64,000 nucleotides of DNA from Candidatus Latescibacterota bacterium (lineage in GTDB: Bacteria; Latescibacterota; UBA2968; UBA8231). Under the pieces are notes generated by a model. It saw only the letters and a program-made list of their open reading frames with translations. It had not been told where the DNA came from and did no database searches. Shown one piece after another: positions 7,499-16,522 of the stretch. Every line of letters begins with the position of its first letter. The stretch's first letter is position 1. The translations under genes and the position numbers were made by a program. The DNA lies in contig JAJDUT010000022.1 in NCBI GenBank assembly GCA_022826515.1, positions 39,842-103,841 on the forward strand. Direction: 5' to 3'.

Positions 7499-8439
7499 GG
7501 CGTAGATAACCTCCAGTTGCCGGGGTTGAGTAAGGCTGAATCCGCGACCTCGATTGCGCGCACGGCTGCTACTAGATCGGGCGGTAGAGGACCGGCCTCG
7601 ACTGCGCGGATATTGGCTTCGAGTTCGGAGACGTTCGTGGTGCCGAAAATAGCTGAATGAGCGCCGGAAGCAAAGACGGCAAAGCGCAAAGCCAGTTCGG
7701 CCAGTTCTATGCCTGCGTCCTGCGCTAGCCTCAGCAGGGGGGCGACCAACGGGGACAGATCAGCAAGCGAGGTCGGGAGCGAGTCGAGCCGATGCGACAG
7801 GACGCCTTGAAGGAAGATCGAGCGCAGGATGACGCCCGTACCCTGTGCTTGGGCGCGGGGGATTACCTTGCGTTCCATCCGGCGGTCGAGCGCGCTATAC
7901 GGTATCTGCATCGAGCAAATTAGCTCAGGATGATCTAAGGCGTCGAGCGGAGCCTTTTCGCCGTACGTGGTAACGCCCCAATAGCGCACCCAGCCGCGTT
8001 GGCAATACTGCGCTAATAGGTCCAGCAGTTCCGGGGTTGCAAAGCGCGTGTCGAGGCTGTGTAGTTGCACGAGGTCGAGTACATCGACGTCGAGCCTTTG
8101 CAAGCTCTGGCTCAGCGCCTGCTCGACGGACTGACGCAGTGCCTGCCTGGTCAACAGCCCTGCGTTATCGGGATCTCGGATGGAGAGTTTGGTGGCAATC
8201 ACGGGCTGACAGGTCAGCCCAGCACACGCACGGCCCACGAGACTTTCACTGCGGCCGTACTCTGCGGCCGTGTCGATGTAGTTGATGCCCAACTCCAAGG
8301 CGCACCGGATCAACTTAATCACGCGGTCATCCGGCGGCGGCGGCTGTTGGTCCCAGCCATATGCTATGCCCAATTGCACGGTGCCAAGTCCCAAGACCGA
8401 CAGGCGCAAGTTCGTGCGGCCTAGGTTTGCGTATTGCAA
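7495..8439 (-). CDS. Aldo/keto reductase
   Basis: About 314 residues from the TTG at 8439, with GGAG about 9 nt upstream; the longer open frame reaching 8529 runs into murQ and adds no conserved sequence. The N-terminus YANLGRTNLRLSVLGLGT is typical. The catalytic tetrad is visible as Asp/Tyr in IDTAAEYG, Lys in IATKLS and His in LVQLHS. GTTNVSELEANI is the C-terminal NADP-binding segment. An NAD(P)H-dependent oxidoreductase of unknown substrate. The gene overlaps murQ by 19 nt upstream and the DSD1 gene by 4 nt downstream. Confidence 0.88.
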   Translation of the reverse strand: MQYANLGRTNLRLSVLGLGTVQLGIAYGWDQQPPPPDDRVIKLIRCALELGINYIDTAAEYGRSESLVGRACAGLTCQPVIATKLSIRDPDNAGLLTRQALRQSVEQALSQSLQRLDVDVLDLVQLHSLDTRFATPELLDLLAQYCQRGWVRYWGVTTYGEKAPLDALDHPELICSMQIPYSALDRRMERKVIPRAQAQGTGVILRSIFLQGVLSHRLDSLPTSLADLSPLVAPLLRLAQDAGIELAELALRFAVFASGAHSAIFGTTNVSELEANIRAVEAGPLPPDLVAAVRAIEVADSALLNPGNWRLSTP

Positions 8440-9347
8440 GGGGATGCTCCAGTGGCGAGGGTGGCGGCCTTGACGCTCCCGCCGCAGGTGTCGAGAAGAT
8501 GCTGTGCTTGGGCGCGATCTAGTTGGCACAACTCCATGACCAGCGCCAGTTTCAAACCTCCTTCAGCCGCTTGCAGCCGGGCGGCGGCCACTTGCGGCGA
8601 GGCCCCGGTCAGCGTCGCAAATATGCGCTCAGCGCGGTCGCGCAGCTTGGCATTGGTGGGTTGGAGATCGACCATGAGGTTGCCGTAGGTCTTGCCCAAT
8701 TTCACCATTGCGCCGGTGCTAATCATGTTGAGCACCAGCTTGGTCGCTGTTCCAGCCTTCATCCGCGTCGATCCAGTAATGACTTCCGGGCCGACCTCGG
8801 GAACGATCTTGATGGACGCGGCAACGGACTCGGCAGCTGTGGGGCTACACGTAAAAAAGATGGTCGGACAACCCCGCTGCGCTGCGTACTCCATGCCGCT
8901 GATAACGAAAGGGGTTACGCCGCTGGCGGCAATGCCCATGACCACATCGGCTGATCCTAACCCTCGCTGTGCCAATTCGTTGGGCGCGGCCTCGCGGTCG
9001 TCCTCCGCGCCTTCTACGGATTGGCGCAGGGCTACTGGTCCACCGGCGATTAGGCCCTGCACCAACCGGGGATTTGTGCCAAAGGTGGGAGGGCATTCAG
9101 CCGCATCCAGTACGCCGAGCCGACCGCTGGTACCCGCACCGAGGTAGAACAGGCGGCCTCCGTTCCCAAGCTGGCTGGCCACCAAGTCAACCGCCTCGGC
9201 GATGGGAGCCAATTGCGTGGCGACTGCGGCTGGCACGAGGGCGTCTTCTCGATTGATGATCGCCAGCATCTCTAGCGTCGAGACCTCGTCGATGTATTCA
9301 GTGGCTGGATTGCGCTGCTCGGTTTGCAGTTTGGACCAGTTGCCCAT
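8421..9347 (-). CDS. murQ: N-acetylmuramic acid 6-phosphate etherase
   Basis: 308 residues from ATG 9347 (MGNWSKLQTEQRNPATEYID), which restores the family N-terminus; the 16 extra upstream codons are not family-like. SIS sugar-phosphate domain with LFYLGAGTSGRLGVLDAAEC, ITGSTRMKAGTATKLVLNMI and the family's GIAASGVTPFV. It cleaves the D-lactyl ether of MurNAc-6-phosphate to give GlcNAc-6-phosphate and D-lactate in peptidoglycan recycling. First gene of a minus-strand run with the reductase and D-amino-acid enzyme, divergent from valS. No MurNAc transporter or kinase is visible nearby. Confidence 0.96.
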   Translation of the reverse strand: MGNWSKLQTEQRNPATEYIDEVSTLEMLAIINREDALVPAAVATQLAPIAEAVDLVASQLGNGGRLFYLGAGTSGRLGVLDAAECPPTFGTNPRLVQGLIAGGPVALRQSVEGAEDDREAAPNELAQRGLGSADVVMGIAASGVTPFVISGMEYAAQRGCPTIFFTCSPTAAESVAASIKIVPEVGPEVITGSTRMKAGTATKLVLNMISTGAMVKLGKTYGNLMVDLQPTNAKLRDRAERIFATLTGASPQVAAARLQAAEGGLKLALVMELCQLDRAQAQHLLDTCGGSVKAATLATGASPCNTQT

Positions 9348-9414
9348 ATAAAATTGCCTAGCACAGATAAAATGAACTAGACACAAAATAGACATCCGCG
9401 CGCGGCGAGCAAAA

Positions 9415-9442
9415 TTGTCAGGTCAGAGGAAAGGGTTATATT
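9415..9442 (+). promoter_or_regulatory. Putative sigma-70-like promoter of valS
   Basis: TTGTCA at 9415-9420 and TATATT at 9437-9442 with a 16-nt spacer lie in the AT-rich murQ-valS divergent gap. Transcription would start near 9449 and the leader would carry AAGGA at 9470-9474 upstream of the valS ATG. Supported by pattern only. Confidence 0.5.
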
Positions 9443-9485
9443 TTTATTTTAACCTTCATATTAAACACAAGGATAAAGACGCGGC

Positions 9486-12245
9486 ATGACGGAAGAATTG
9501 GCCAAGACGTACGATCCAGTGGCGATTGAAAAAAAATGGTACGATTTCTGGGAGGAAAACGGCTATTTTAACGCGGGGATCAACCCAGATAAGCCCCCTT
9601 ACAGCATAGCAATTCCCCCGCCGAATGTGACGGGCGAGTTGCACATGGGCCATGCGATTCAACACGCCATCCACGACTTGGTGGTGCGGTGGAAGCGGAT
9701 GCAGGGCTTTGAGACGCTCTGTCTGCCGGGCACGGATCACGCGGGTATTGCCACCCAGATGAAGGTCGAGCAGGAGCTTTTAGAGGTCGAGGGTAAGAAT
9801 CGCTACGACTTGGGGCGCGACGCCATGCTCGACCGGATTTGGCAGTGGAAAAAAAAATACGGGGACGCCATCTACCACCAGTTGCGCCAACTTGGGGCCA
9901 GCTACGATTGGCGCTGGGAGCGATTCACGCTCGACGAGGAGTACGTCGAGGCCGTATTGCAGGCTTTCGAGCATTTTGCCGAAAAAGGGTGGATTTACCG
10001 CGGCACCCGCATGATCAACTGGTGTCCACAGTGCCGCACGGTCATTTCCGACCTAGAGACCGAAGAGCGCGAGGTCGTCGGCCACTTGTGGCACATTCGC
10101 TACCCGGTCCAAGGGGGTGCCCGGCAAGTCGTGGTCGCGACCACTCGGCCGGAGACCATGCTGGGGGACACAGCCGTGGCCGTCCACCCCAACGACGACC
10201 GCTGGCGCGAGGCCATTGGTCTGCAAGTCGAACTGCCGCTGACAGGTAGAGTTATTCCCATCGTAGCCGATGAATACGCCGATCCCGAACTGGGCAGCGG
10301 GGCGGTCAAGGTGACCCCCGCCCATGATCCCAACGACTACGAGCTAGGCTTGCGCCACGACCTAGCGCAAATCCAAGTCATTGGCTTTGACGGGGTTATG
10401 ACTGAGGCGGCCGGCCGCTTCGCGGGATTAGATCGCTACGCGGCTCGCGAGGCCGTCGTGGCTGCGTTGGAAGCCGAGGGGCTGCTGAAAAAAATAGAAG
10501 ATCACGAACACGCCGTACCGCACCACGACAAGTGCGGCACGGTCGTCGAACCCCTGCCGATGGAGCAGTGGTTTATGAACATGAAGGAGATCGCGGCCAA
10601 GGTGCGGCCCGTGCTCGTGCAGCAGGATATTCAATACGTGCCCGACCGCTTTCGCCACTATGCCATCGAGTGGTTGGATCAAATACGCGATTGGGCCTTG
10701 TCGCGGCAGATCTGGTGGGGGCATCGCATTCCCGCTTGGTATTGCACCCATTGCAGCGCCGAGGGGTTGAGCGTCATAGGCAACCTGGACCGGGAGCAAG
10801 CCCTGCGCGAGGGCAACTTCAGGGTTTCGGTGGCGGCCGGGGCCAAGCCCGTGGTTAGTGTGGCTGAGCCGGACGCCTGCTCCGAATGCGGTCGCCAAGA
10901 TTGGGTGCAAGACCCAGACGTGCTCGACACGTGGTTTTCTTCCGCCTTGTGGCCCTTTGCCACCCTCGGTTGGCCGCAGCGTAGCGACGCGCTGGAGTAC
11001 TTTTATCCCACGGATTTGATGATCACGGCCCGCGACATTCTCTATCTGTGGGTTTTGCGGATGGCCATGACCTCGCTAGAGTTCGTAGAGCAGATTCCCT
11101 TTAAGACGGTGCTGGTTCACCCGACTATTCTGACTCAAGATGGCCGCCGCATGAGCAAGAGCTTGGGCACGGGCCTCAATCCGCTCGACTTGGTCGCGCA
11201 CTACGGCGCGGATGCGACGCGCTACTGTCTGTTGGCGCAGGCCGGAGCCGTCCAAGATGTGCGCTTCGATGCCGAGGTCAAAAACAACCAAGTGCAGGCT
11301 TCGGCCAGCGCGGAGGCCGGCCGCAACTTTGGCAACAAGCTGTGGAATGCGACCCGCTTCGTACTGATGAACATCGACGGATACGAGCTAGGCCCCGGCG
11401 AGCGGAGCGAATTGGCCGACCGCTGGATCTGGAGCCGGTTGCAAGTGGCCGTGCGCGAGATGACCGAGGCCATGCAATCCTATCGTTTCAGCGACCTGAC
11501 GCGGGCGATCTACGACTTCGTCTGGCGCGATTATTGCGACTGGTACCTCGAATTGGCCAAGGTGCGCTTGCAGGGCGGTGATCCCCAAGCGCGGCGCGCA
11601 GCCCAAGAGCATCTCGTACGCGTGCTAGAAACTGCCCTGCGGCTGTTGCACCCCATTATGCCCTTTATCACCGAGACCTTGTGGCAGGCTTTGCCCCACG
11701 GCTCGTCGATTAATAGCATCATGATCGCGGATTGGCCGGAGTGCGATCCTGCGCTAGTAGACCAGGAGGCCGAAGCGCAAATGCAGTGTCTGCAAGAGGT
11801 GGTGACCGGGGTGCGGATCATTCGCGGCGAGATGAACGTTCCTCCGGGCCGCAAAGTCGAGGTCTTGATTTCGGCTGTCTCGGACGAGGTCGAACAAACC
11901 CTGCGCCAAGCCATTCCCTACATCTCGCTGTTGACCCGGGCCGAATCCGTGCAAGTCGGCCAAAGACTCGTCCGACCACCAGCTTCGGGTAGCGCGATGA
12001 CGGCTGCGGCCGAAATTTTCGTGCCCTTAGAGGGATTGATCGATCTAGATGCAGAACGGCAGCGTCTCAAAAGGGAAATTCAAAAGATGGACGGCTTGCT
12101 CAAGGGGCTAGACGCCAAACTGGCCAATGACCGCTTCCTGACCAAAGCCCCGCCCGAAATCGTCGCACAGGAGCGCCAACGCCAAGCCGAATACCGCGCC
12201 ACCCAGGAGAAGCTAAGCGCCAGCCTCAAGCTCGTCGAAGCCTAG
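9486..12245 (+). CDS. valS: Valine-tRNA ligase
   Basis: 919 residues, full length for bacterial ValRS. The class I HIGH motif appears as PPPNVTGELHMGHA, the editing (CP1) domain includes VVATTRPETMLGDTAVAVHP, and the KMSKS loop is GRRMSKSLGTGLNPLDL. An anticodon-binding helical domain follows (RWIWSRLQVAV), and the last ~70 residues form the coiled-coil arm (DLDAERQRLKREIQKMDGLL) found in ValRS. Single ATG with AAGGA 11 nt upstream. The stop abuts the next ATG directly, so valS and the NFACT gene are probably one transcript. Confidence 0.97.
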   Translation: MTEELAKTYDPVAIEKKWYDFWEENGYFNAGINPDKPPYSIAIPPPNVTGELHMGHAIQHAIHDLVVRWKRMQGFETLCLPGTDHAGIATQMKVEQELLEVEGKNRYDLGRDAMLDRIWQWKKKYGDAIYHQLRQLGASYDWRWERFTLDEEYVEAVLQAFEHFAEKGWIYRGTRMINWCPQCRTVISDLETEEREVVGHLWHIRYPVQGGARQVVVATTRPETMLGDTAVAVHPNDDRWREAIGLQVELPLTGRVIPIVADEYADPELGSGAVKVTPAHDPNDYELGLRHDLAQIQVIGFDGVMTEAAGRFAGLDRYAAREAVVAALEAEGLLKKIEDHEHAVPHHDKCGTVVEPLPMEQWFMNMKEIAAKVRPVLVQQDIQYVPDRFRHYAIEWLDQIRDWALSRQIWWGHRIPAWYCTHCSAEGLSVIGNLDREQALREGNFRVSVAAGAKPVVSVAEPDACSECGRQDWVQDPDVLDTWFSSALWPFATLGWPQRSDALEYFYPTDLMITARDILYLWVLRMAMTSLEFVEQIPFKTVLVHPTILTQDGRRMSKSLGTGLNPLDLVAHYGADATRYCLLAQAGAVQDVRFDAEVKNNQVQASASAEAGRNFGNKLWNATRFVLMNIDGYELGPGERSELADRWIWSRLQVAVREMTEAMQSYRFSDLTRAIYDFVWRDYCDWYLELAKVRLQGGDPQARRAAQEHLVRVLETALRLLHPIMPFITETLWQALPHGSSINSIMIADWPECDPALVDQEAEAQMQCLQEVVTGVRIIRGEMNVPPGRKVEVLISAVSDEVEQTLRQAIPYISLLTRAESVQVGQRLVRPPASGSAMTAAAEIFVPLEGLIDLDAERQRLKREIQKMDGLLKGLDAKLANDRFLTKAPPEIVAQERQRQAEYRATQEKLSASLKLVEA

Positions 12246-13943
12246 ATGGCGTTTGATTACTTTACCATTCAAGCTCTCGCACAGGAGCTACAGGGACGCC
12301 TGCAAGGGGCGGTCATCGAGCGGGCCTATGCTCAGCCTACGGAACTTGCCTTGGCGGTTGACGAAGGCGATTGGCTGTACGGTGTGAGTGGCCGAGAGGG
12401 CTTGCTCTGCCTGCGGCACGAGGCGTGGCCGCGATCTTGGCGGGCGGGCGACGGCCCGGAAAAGTACTTGGTGCGTGCGAGGATCGTGGCCGTGGAGGCC
12501 GAGCGCCGCGAGCGCATCTTGCGCTTGCATTTGGAGCGTCGAGACCGCGACGACCGCCCGAGCTTTGGCGTCTTAGTGTGCGAACTCATTCCCAACAAAG
12601 TGCGATTTGTTCTCCATCGCCAAGCTGATGACGAGATTTTGGGCTACTGGGGAACGGCCAAAGACAGGCCACCCGTAGGCAAGCCGTACCAGCCACCTGA
12701 GCCATCGGGCCGACTGCTGCCCGGCACGGACGAACTCAGCGCGTGGCGCGACCGGTTGGCGAGTGCAGATGTAGCCTTGGAAAAGGCGGCGAGGCGCTGG
12801 TTGGCCGGAGCGGATGCCTCAGTGGTGCGCGAGCTGATCTTCCGCAGTCATCGGGGTGGGGCGCTTCCTGCCAGCAGTATTGCTGACACAGGCGAACCGG
12901 CCACAGCCTTGTGGAACGCGGCCACAGAGGCGTACACCAGCGCGGTAACAGGCCAAAGCTACGTGTGGCAGGAGGCCGGCCGGTTTCACTTTTCCGCCCT
13001 TGAACCGCGCCGCTTGCAAGGGGCCTACGAGCAGTTTGATGTGGTCAGCCCAGGAATATGGGCGGCGTGCCAACAGGAGCGGGCCCAGCGCCGGACACAG
13101 CAGGCGCAGCAACAAATCCGCCGACGGCTGAGCCAGACTCTGAAGAATGCTCGGCGACGCTTAGCTGCCATGCAAGTCGAATTCGAAGAGGCTGCGTGCG
13201 CCGAAGAATACAAGCGAAAGGGGCATGCGCTGTGGGCCAACATCGGGCAGCTATCCGGTCGGCCCGCGCAAGTAGAGTTGGCCGATCTCTTCGATTCCGA
13301 GGGACACTCGACTCTGCGTATTGATTTGGATGTAAACCGCAACTTGGCAGAGAACGCCGCATCCTATCTAAAGGCCGCGCAAAAATACGAGCGTCGCCAA
13401 CAAGCCCTACCGCCTCGCCTCGCCGAGCTCAGGCGTCAGTGCGATCAATACGAGCATTGGATTAGTGCTGTAGATACCGGCACTTGGGAATCTAACGCCG
13501 CGCTACAAAACTGGTTGGAGAGCAAGGTGACAAGTACCGACAAAACGGCAAGCAAACAGCCCCAAGCCCATCCCCGGCGCTATAGAACCTCCACGGGGTG
13601 GTCGGTGTGGGCTGGGCGCAACAACAAGGAAAACGACGTGCTGACGCACAAAATGGCCGCCCAAAACGATCTGTGGTTTCATGCCCGGGGGTACGCAGGC
13701 TCGCACGTCGTCCTGCGGAGCGAGGGTCGCAAGGAAGCCCCCAGCAAACAGACTATTGAGGAAACTGCGGCCTTAGCTGCGTATTGGAGCAAGGGTAAAA
13801 CGGCGAAAAAGGTCTCCGTGGCGTACACCTTGGTAAAACACGTCACCAAGCCGCGTGGCGGCGCACCTGGGCAGGCGCTGTTGCGCCGCGAGAAAACGAT
13901 CATCGTGGAGCCGACTTTGTTAAAAAAAGAATCGGCCGAATAG
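12246..13943 (+). CDS. rqcH: NFACT family protein (RqcH-like ribosome quality control factor)
   Basis: 565 residues. The N-terminal NFACT-N domain begins MAFDYFTIQALAQELQ and includes the IPNKVRFVL region. The middle ~150 residues are long charged helices (QQIRRRLSQTLKNARRRLAA), the coiled-coil arm. The C-terminal NFACT-R domain shows STGWSVWAGRNNKENDVLTH and NDLWFHARGYAGSHVVL. Bacterial RqcH binds stalled 50S subunits and recruits tRNA-Ala to add C-terminal alanine tails; that role is known for the family and inferred here. Formerly annotated as fibronectin-binding protein. It starts immediately after the valS stop. Confidence 0.9.
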   Translation: MAFDYFTIQALAQELQGRLQGAVIERAYAQPTELALAVDEGDWLYGVSGREGLLCLRHEAWPRSWRAGDGPEKYLVRARIVAVEAERRERILRLHLERRDRDDRPSFGVLVCELIPNKVRFVLHRQADDEILGYWGTAKDRPPVGKPYQPPEPSGRLLPGTDELSAWRDRLASADVALEKAARRWLAGADASVVRELIFRSHRGGALPASSIADTGEPATALWNAATEAYTSAVTGQSYVWQEAGRFHFSALEPRRLQGAYEQFDVVSPGIWAACQQERAQRRTQQAQQQIRRRLSQTLKNARRRLAAMQVEFEEAACAEEYKRKGHALWANIGQLSGRPAQVELADLFDSEGHSTLRIDLDVNRNLAENAASYLKAAQKYERRQQALPPRLAELRRQCDQYEHWISAVDTGTWESNAALQNWLESKVTSTDKTASKQPQAHPRRYRTSTGWSVWAGRNNKENDVLTHKMAAQNDLWFHARGYAGSHVVLRSEGRKEAPSKQTIEETAALAAYWSKGKTAKKVSVAYTLVKHVTKPRGGAPGQALLRREKTIIVEPTLLKKESAE

Positions 13944-13946
13944 TCG

Positions 13947-13962
13947 TATAATCAATTATATG
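13947..13962 (+). promoter_or_regulatory. Putative -10 box with start codon about 7 nt downstream (miaA)
   Basis: TATAAT at 13947-13952 is followed after 7 nt by the miaA ATG (13960-13962). If the hexamer is used, transcription would begin at or next to the start codon, giving a leaderless mRNA; there is no Shine-Dalgarno sequence before this ATG. The same arrangement is seen at asnS and apt. The segment 13941-13968 also weakly resembles the dif-like motif described in the findings. Confidence 0.4.
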
Positions 13963-14910
13963 TCAATCAAACAACTAATAATAATCACCGGACCCACCGC
14001 CACAGGCAAAACAGAAATAGCCCTCGAGGTCGCCTTGCACTTGCCCAAAGTTGAAATCATCTCGGCAGACTCGCGGCAAATCTACCGCTACATGAATATC
14101 GGCACGGCCAAGCCAACCGCTGAACAGCAGAATCAATGTCCCCATCACTTACTTGATATACTCAGTCCCGAGGAAAACTATAGCGCCGGAGCGTATGCCC
14201 GAGCCGCGCGGCGTATTATTGAGCAGGTCTGGAACAGAGGAGGCCTACCCATTATGGTTGGAGGGACGGGCCTGTACTGGCAGAGCGCATTGGACGGATG
14301 CTTTGAGGACGAAACCGAATACGCGCCAATTCGCGCCGAATTGCAAAAGAGCCTGCATTGCGAGGGGCTGGCATCCCTATACGAGGAATTGGGCCATCGA
14401 GATCCGGTCGCACACGCGCGTTTACAGCCGGGCGACGCGCAGCGGATCCTGCGGGCGTTGGAGGTGGCGATAGGTGGGAAGGGCACGCTCAGCAAGTTAT
14501 GGCGGGAACGCAAAGGGCACCCCCTTGTCCATCATCCGCAAATGATCAGTCTGATCATGGCGCGCAGTCGGCTCTACGAGCGAATTGACCAGCGAGTCGA
14601 GCAGATGGTTAATCAGGGATGGGTCGAGGAAGTCCGCTCCTTGCGTGAAATGGGCTACGATCCAAGCGACAGTGCCTTGGGGACTTTGGGCTATCTCGAA
14701 ATGTGCAGCGCGCTGGCCGGGCATTGCCCTTGGCAGGAAGCCGTCGAACAGACCAAGCAGCGCACCCGTCACTTGGCCAAGCGACAAATAACGTGGTGCC
14801 GCCGCGACCGCCGCCTGCGCGAATTGGACCTCGACGTATGGGGAAAGGCCGGCGTCGTCGAGCGCATCGTCGGCGAGTGGGAGTACCGATGGGGTTGTGG
14901 GGCGGGTTGA
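13960..14910 (+). CDS. miaA: tRNA dimethylallyltransferase
   Basis: 316 residues, family length. P-loop ITGPTATGKTEIA at the N-terminus; SADSRQIYRYMNIGTAKP and PHHLLDILSPEENYSAG are the conserved tRNA/DMAPP-site segments; GGTGLYW follows. Transfers a dimethylallyl group to N6 of A37 in tRNAs reading UNN codons. ATG at 13960 is 16 nt after the NFACT stop; a near-consensus TATAAT sits 7 nt upstream and no ribosome-binding site is visible. The miaA stop lies within a TTGACA that probably serves the tRNA-Gly gene. Confidence 0.96.
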   Translation: MSIKQLIIITGPTATGKTEIALEVALHLPKVEIISADSRQIYRYMNIGTAKPTAEQQNQCPHHLLDILSPEENYSAGAYARAARRIIEQVWNRGGLPIMVGGTGLYWQSALDGCFEDETEYAPIRAELQKSLHCEGLASLYEELGHRDPVAHARLQPGDAQRILRALEVAIGGKGTLSKLWRERKGHPLVHHPQMISLIMARSRLYERIDQRVEQMVNQGWVEEVRSLREMGYDPSDSALGTLGYLEMCSALAGHCPWQEAVEQTKQRTRHLAKRQITWCRRDRRLRELDLDVWGKAGVVERIVGEWEYRWGCGAG

Positions 14911-14935
14911 CAGTGGTTGGGGCCTCTCCTACCTT
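14907..14935 (+). promoter_or_regulatory. Putative promoter of tRNA-Gly
   Basis: A perfect TTGACA at 14907-14912 overlaps the miaA stop. With a 17-nt spacer it faces TACCTT at 14930-14935, a weak -10. Transcription would begin near 14942, 8 nt before the mature tRNA. Pattern-based. Confidence 0.5.
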
Positions 14936-14949
14936 AGATCGCAAAATTA

Positions 14950-15024
14950 GCGGGAGTAGCTCAGGGGTAGAGCGCAAGCTTCCCAAGCTTGATGTCGCGG
15001 GTTCGATTCCCGTCTCCCGCTCCA
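14950..15024 (+). tRNA. tRNA-Gly (anticodon CCC)
   Basis: 75 nt with encoded CCA. The acceptor GCGGGAG pairs with CTCCCGC. The D arm GCTC/GAGC, anticodon stem CAAGC/GCTTG with loop TTCCCAA (anticodon CCC, reading GGG) and T arm GCGGG-TTCGATT-CCCGT all close. Followed immediately by a rho-independent terminator. Confidence 0.95.
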
Positions 15025-15026
15025 TC

Positions 15027-15063
15027 ATCCGCCTGGCCAATTTGGTCGGGCGGATTTTTTTAT
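15027..15063 (+). terminator. Rho-independent terminator after tRNA-Gly
   Basis: ATCCGCC (15027-15033) pairs with GGCGGAT (15049-15055), with further pairing inside the loop, followed by a run of T broken only by one A. It lies directly after the tRNA CCA. Confidence 0.85.
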
Positions 15064-15163
15064 TTCTTTTCGAGGTATTGCCGTCGGTCCAATATCCATA
15101 TACCTTTACCGATAGAACGTCTTGCCCCACACTATGATACGTAGATTAATTGCTTAATTCACT

Positions 15164-16522
15164 ATGGTTGTCGTAAAACAAATTGAGCCCGATAGCCTCG
15201 GCGCACGCGCGGGATTTTGCATCGGTGATCGCATTTTGCGCATCAATGGCGAAGAAGTGCGCGATTTGATCGACGTGCAGGTCAACAGCGCCGAAGAGGT
15301 AATCTGCGTAGAAATCGAGCGCGACAAAGAACGGTACGAGGCCGAAATCGAGCGCCAGAGCGGCGAGTCCTTAGGGCTGGTCTTCGAGGATATGCGCTTG
15401 CGCAGTTGCAACAACAAATGCGTCTTCTGCTTTATCCACCAAATGCCCAAAGGCATGCGGCGCAGCCTGTATTTTGAGGACGACGATTTTCGGCTCTCCT
15501 TTCTCCACGGCTCGTACGTGACCCTGACTAACGTCCGTGAAAGCGATATTGACCGCATTATTGAACAAGGGCTAACGCCGCAATACATCTCAGTCCACGC
15601 CACTGACCCCGAGCTGCGGCAAGTCATGCTCGGGCGCACAAAAGCGACCGTCGATATCAACGAGCGCTTGCACAAACTAGCCACCAACGGCATTGAAATG
15701 CACACTCAAGTCGTAGTCTGCCCAGGTTGGAACGATGGGCCGCATCTGGAGCGCACGGTGACCGATTTGGCCGCGTACTATCCCGCGGTGCGTTCGGTGG
15801 CGTTGGTACCGGTGGGGCTGACTGATCATCGGCACAAGCTCGCCCAACTCGATCCAGTGACCCCGCCCAAGGCCGCTGAGTACGCAGATGCAGCCGAATC
15901 GTGGGGCTCGCAATTCAAAGCGCGCTTTGGCGAGCGGTTTGTCTATGCGGCGGACGAGATTTTTTTGCTGACGGGTCGGCTTGTTCCAGAGGCGTCTTAT
16001 TACGATGCGTTTCCCCAGCTAGAAAACGGCATCGGCATGGTCCGCTCCTTCCTCGACACTTGGGACGAGGCCAGCAAGCGGTTGCCAGTGCGCACGACCA
16101 AGGCCAGGCGGATTGGCCTGCTGACCGGGCGCTTGGCCGAGCGCATCCTCGTGCCCCTAGTGGCTAGGCTGAATGCCATCGAGAACGTACAGATCGATCT
16201 CCTACCGGTCGATAATGACTTTTTCGGTCGCGGCATCACGGTATCGGGTCTGCTGACCGGCCGCGATATGGCGGCAAGAGTGCGCGATGGAATCGAGCGG
16301 GATTTGGTCTTGCTGCCGCCCAATTGCATCAATGGCGAGGGGTTGACACTAGACGACATGACCGTGCCGCAACTGGCCGAAGAGGCTGGCGTTCCCCTTG
16401 CGGTAGGAGGATACGACTTGGTCGAATCGCTCGAGCGCGTTTGGGCCGATCAAGGCGTGAACGTGCAAGGGGAGGGGCGGCAGCTAACCGAATTGGGTTA
16501 CTACATAGGGCGCGAAAAATGA
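15164..16522 (+). CDS. PDZ-containing radical SAM protein, DUF512 family
   Basis: 452 residues. Residues 1-65 form a PDZ-like domain (IEPDSLGARAGFCIGDRILR). Then a radical-SAM-like core with Cys cluster SCNNKCVFCFIHQMPKGMR, a variant C-x3-C-x2-C for a 4Fe-4S cluster. The C-terminal half is the DUF512 domain (LTGRLVPEASYYDAFPQLEN; NDFFGRGITVSGLLTGRD). The family's reaction is unknown; in many Firmicutes it is also adjacent to der. The der ATG overlaps its stop by 4 nt, so they are coupled. The ATG start follows an AT-rich leader after the tRNA terminator. Confidence 0.9.
   Translation: MVVVKQIEPDSLGARAGFCIGDRILRINGEEVRDLIDVQVNSAEEVICVEIERDKERYEAEIERQSGESLGLVFEDMRLRSCNNKCVFCFIHQMPKGMRRSLYFEDDDFRLSFLHGSYVTLTNVRESDIDRIIEQGLTPQYISVHATDPELRQVMLGRTKATVDINERLHKLATNGIEMHTQVVVCPGWNDGPHLERTVTDLAAYYPAVRSVALVPVGLTDHRHKLAQLDPVTPPKAAEYADAAESWGSQFKARFGERFVYAADEIFLLTGRLVPEASYYDAFPQLENGIGMVRSFLDTWDEASKRLPVRTTKARRIGLLTGRLAERILVPLVARLNAIENVQIDLLPVDNDFFGRGITVSGLLTGRDMAARVRDGIERDLVLLPPNCINGEGLTLDDMTVPQLAEEAGVPLAVGGYDLVESLERVWADQGVNVQGEGRQLTELGYYIGREK

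Noticed and set aside
13941..13968. dif-like arrangement at the miaA start
   Set aside because: Left arm is similar (GTCGTATAA) but the resemblance can be explained by a -10 box and an ATG start; kept out of the main site list.
16324..16518. N-terminal extension of Der
   Set aside because: Shadow of the DUF512 gene; the ATG at 16519 gives the normal Der start.
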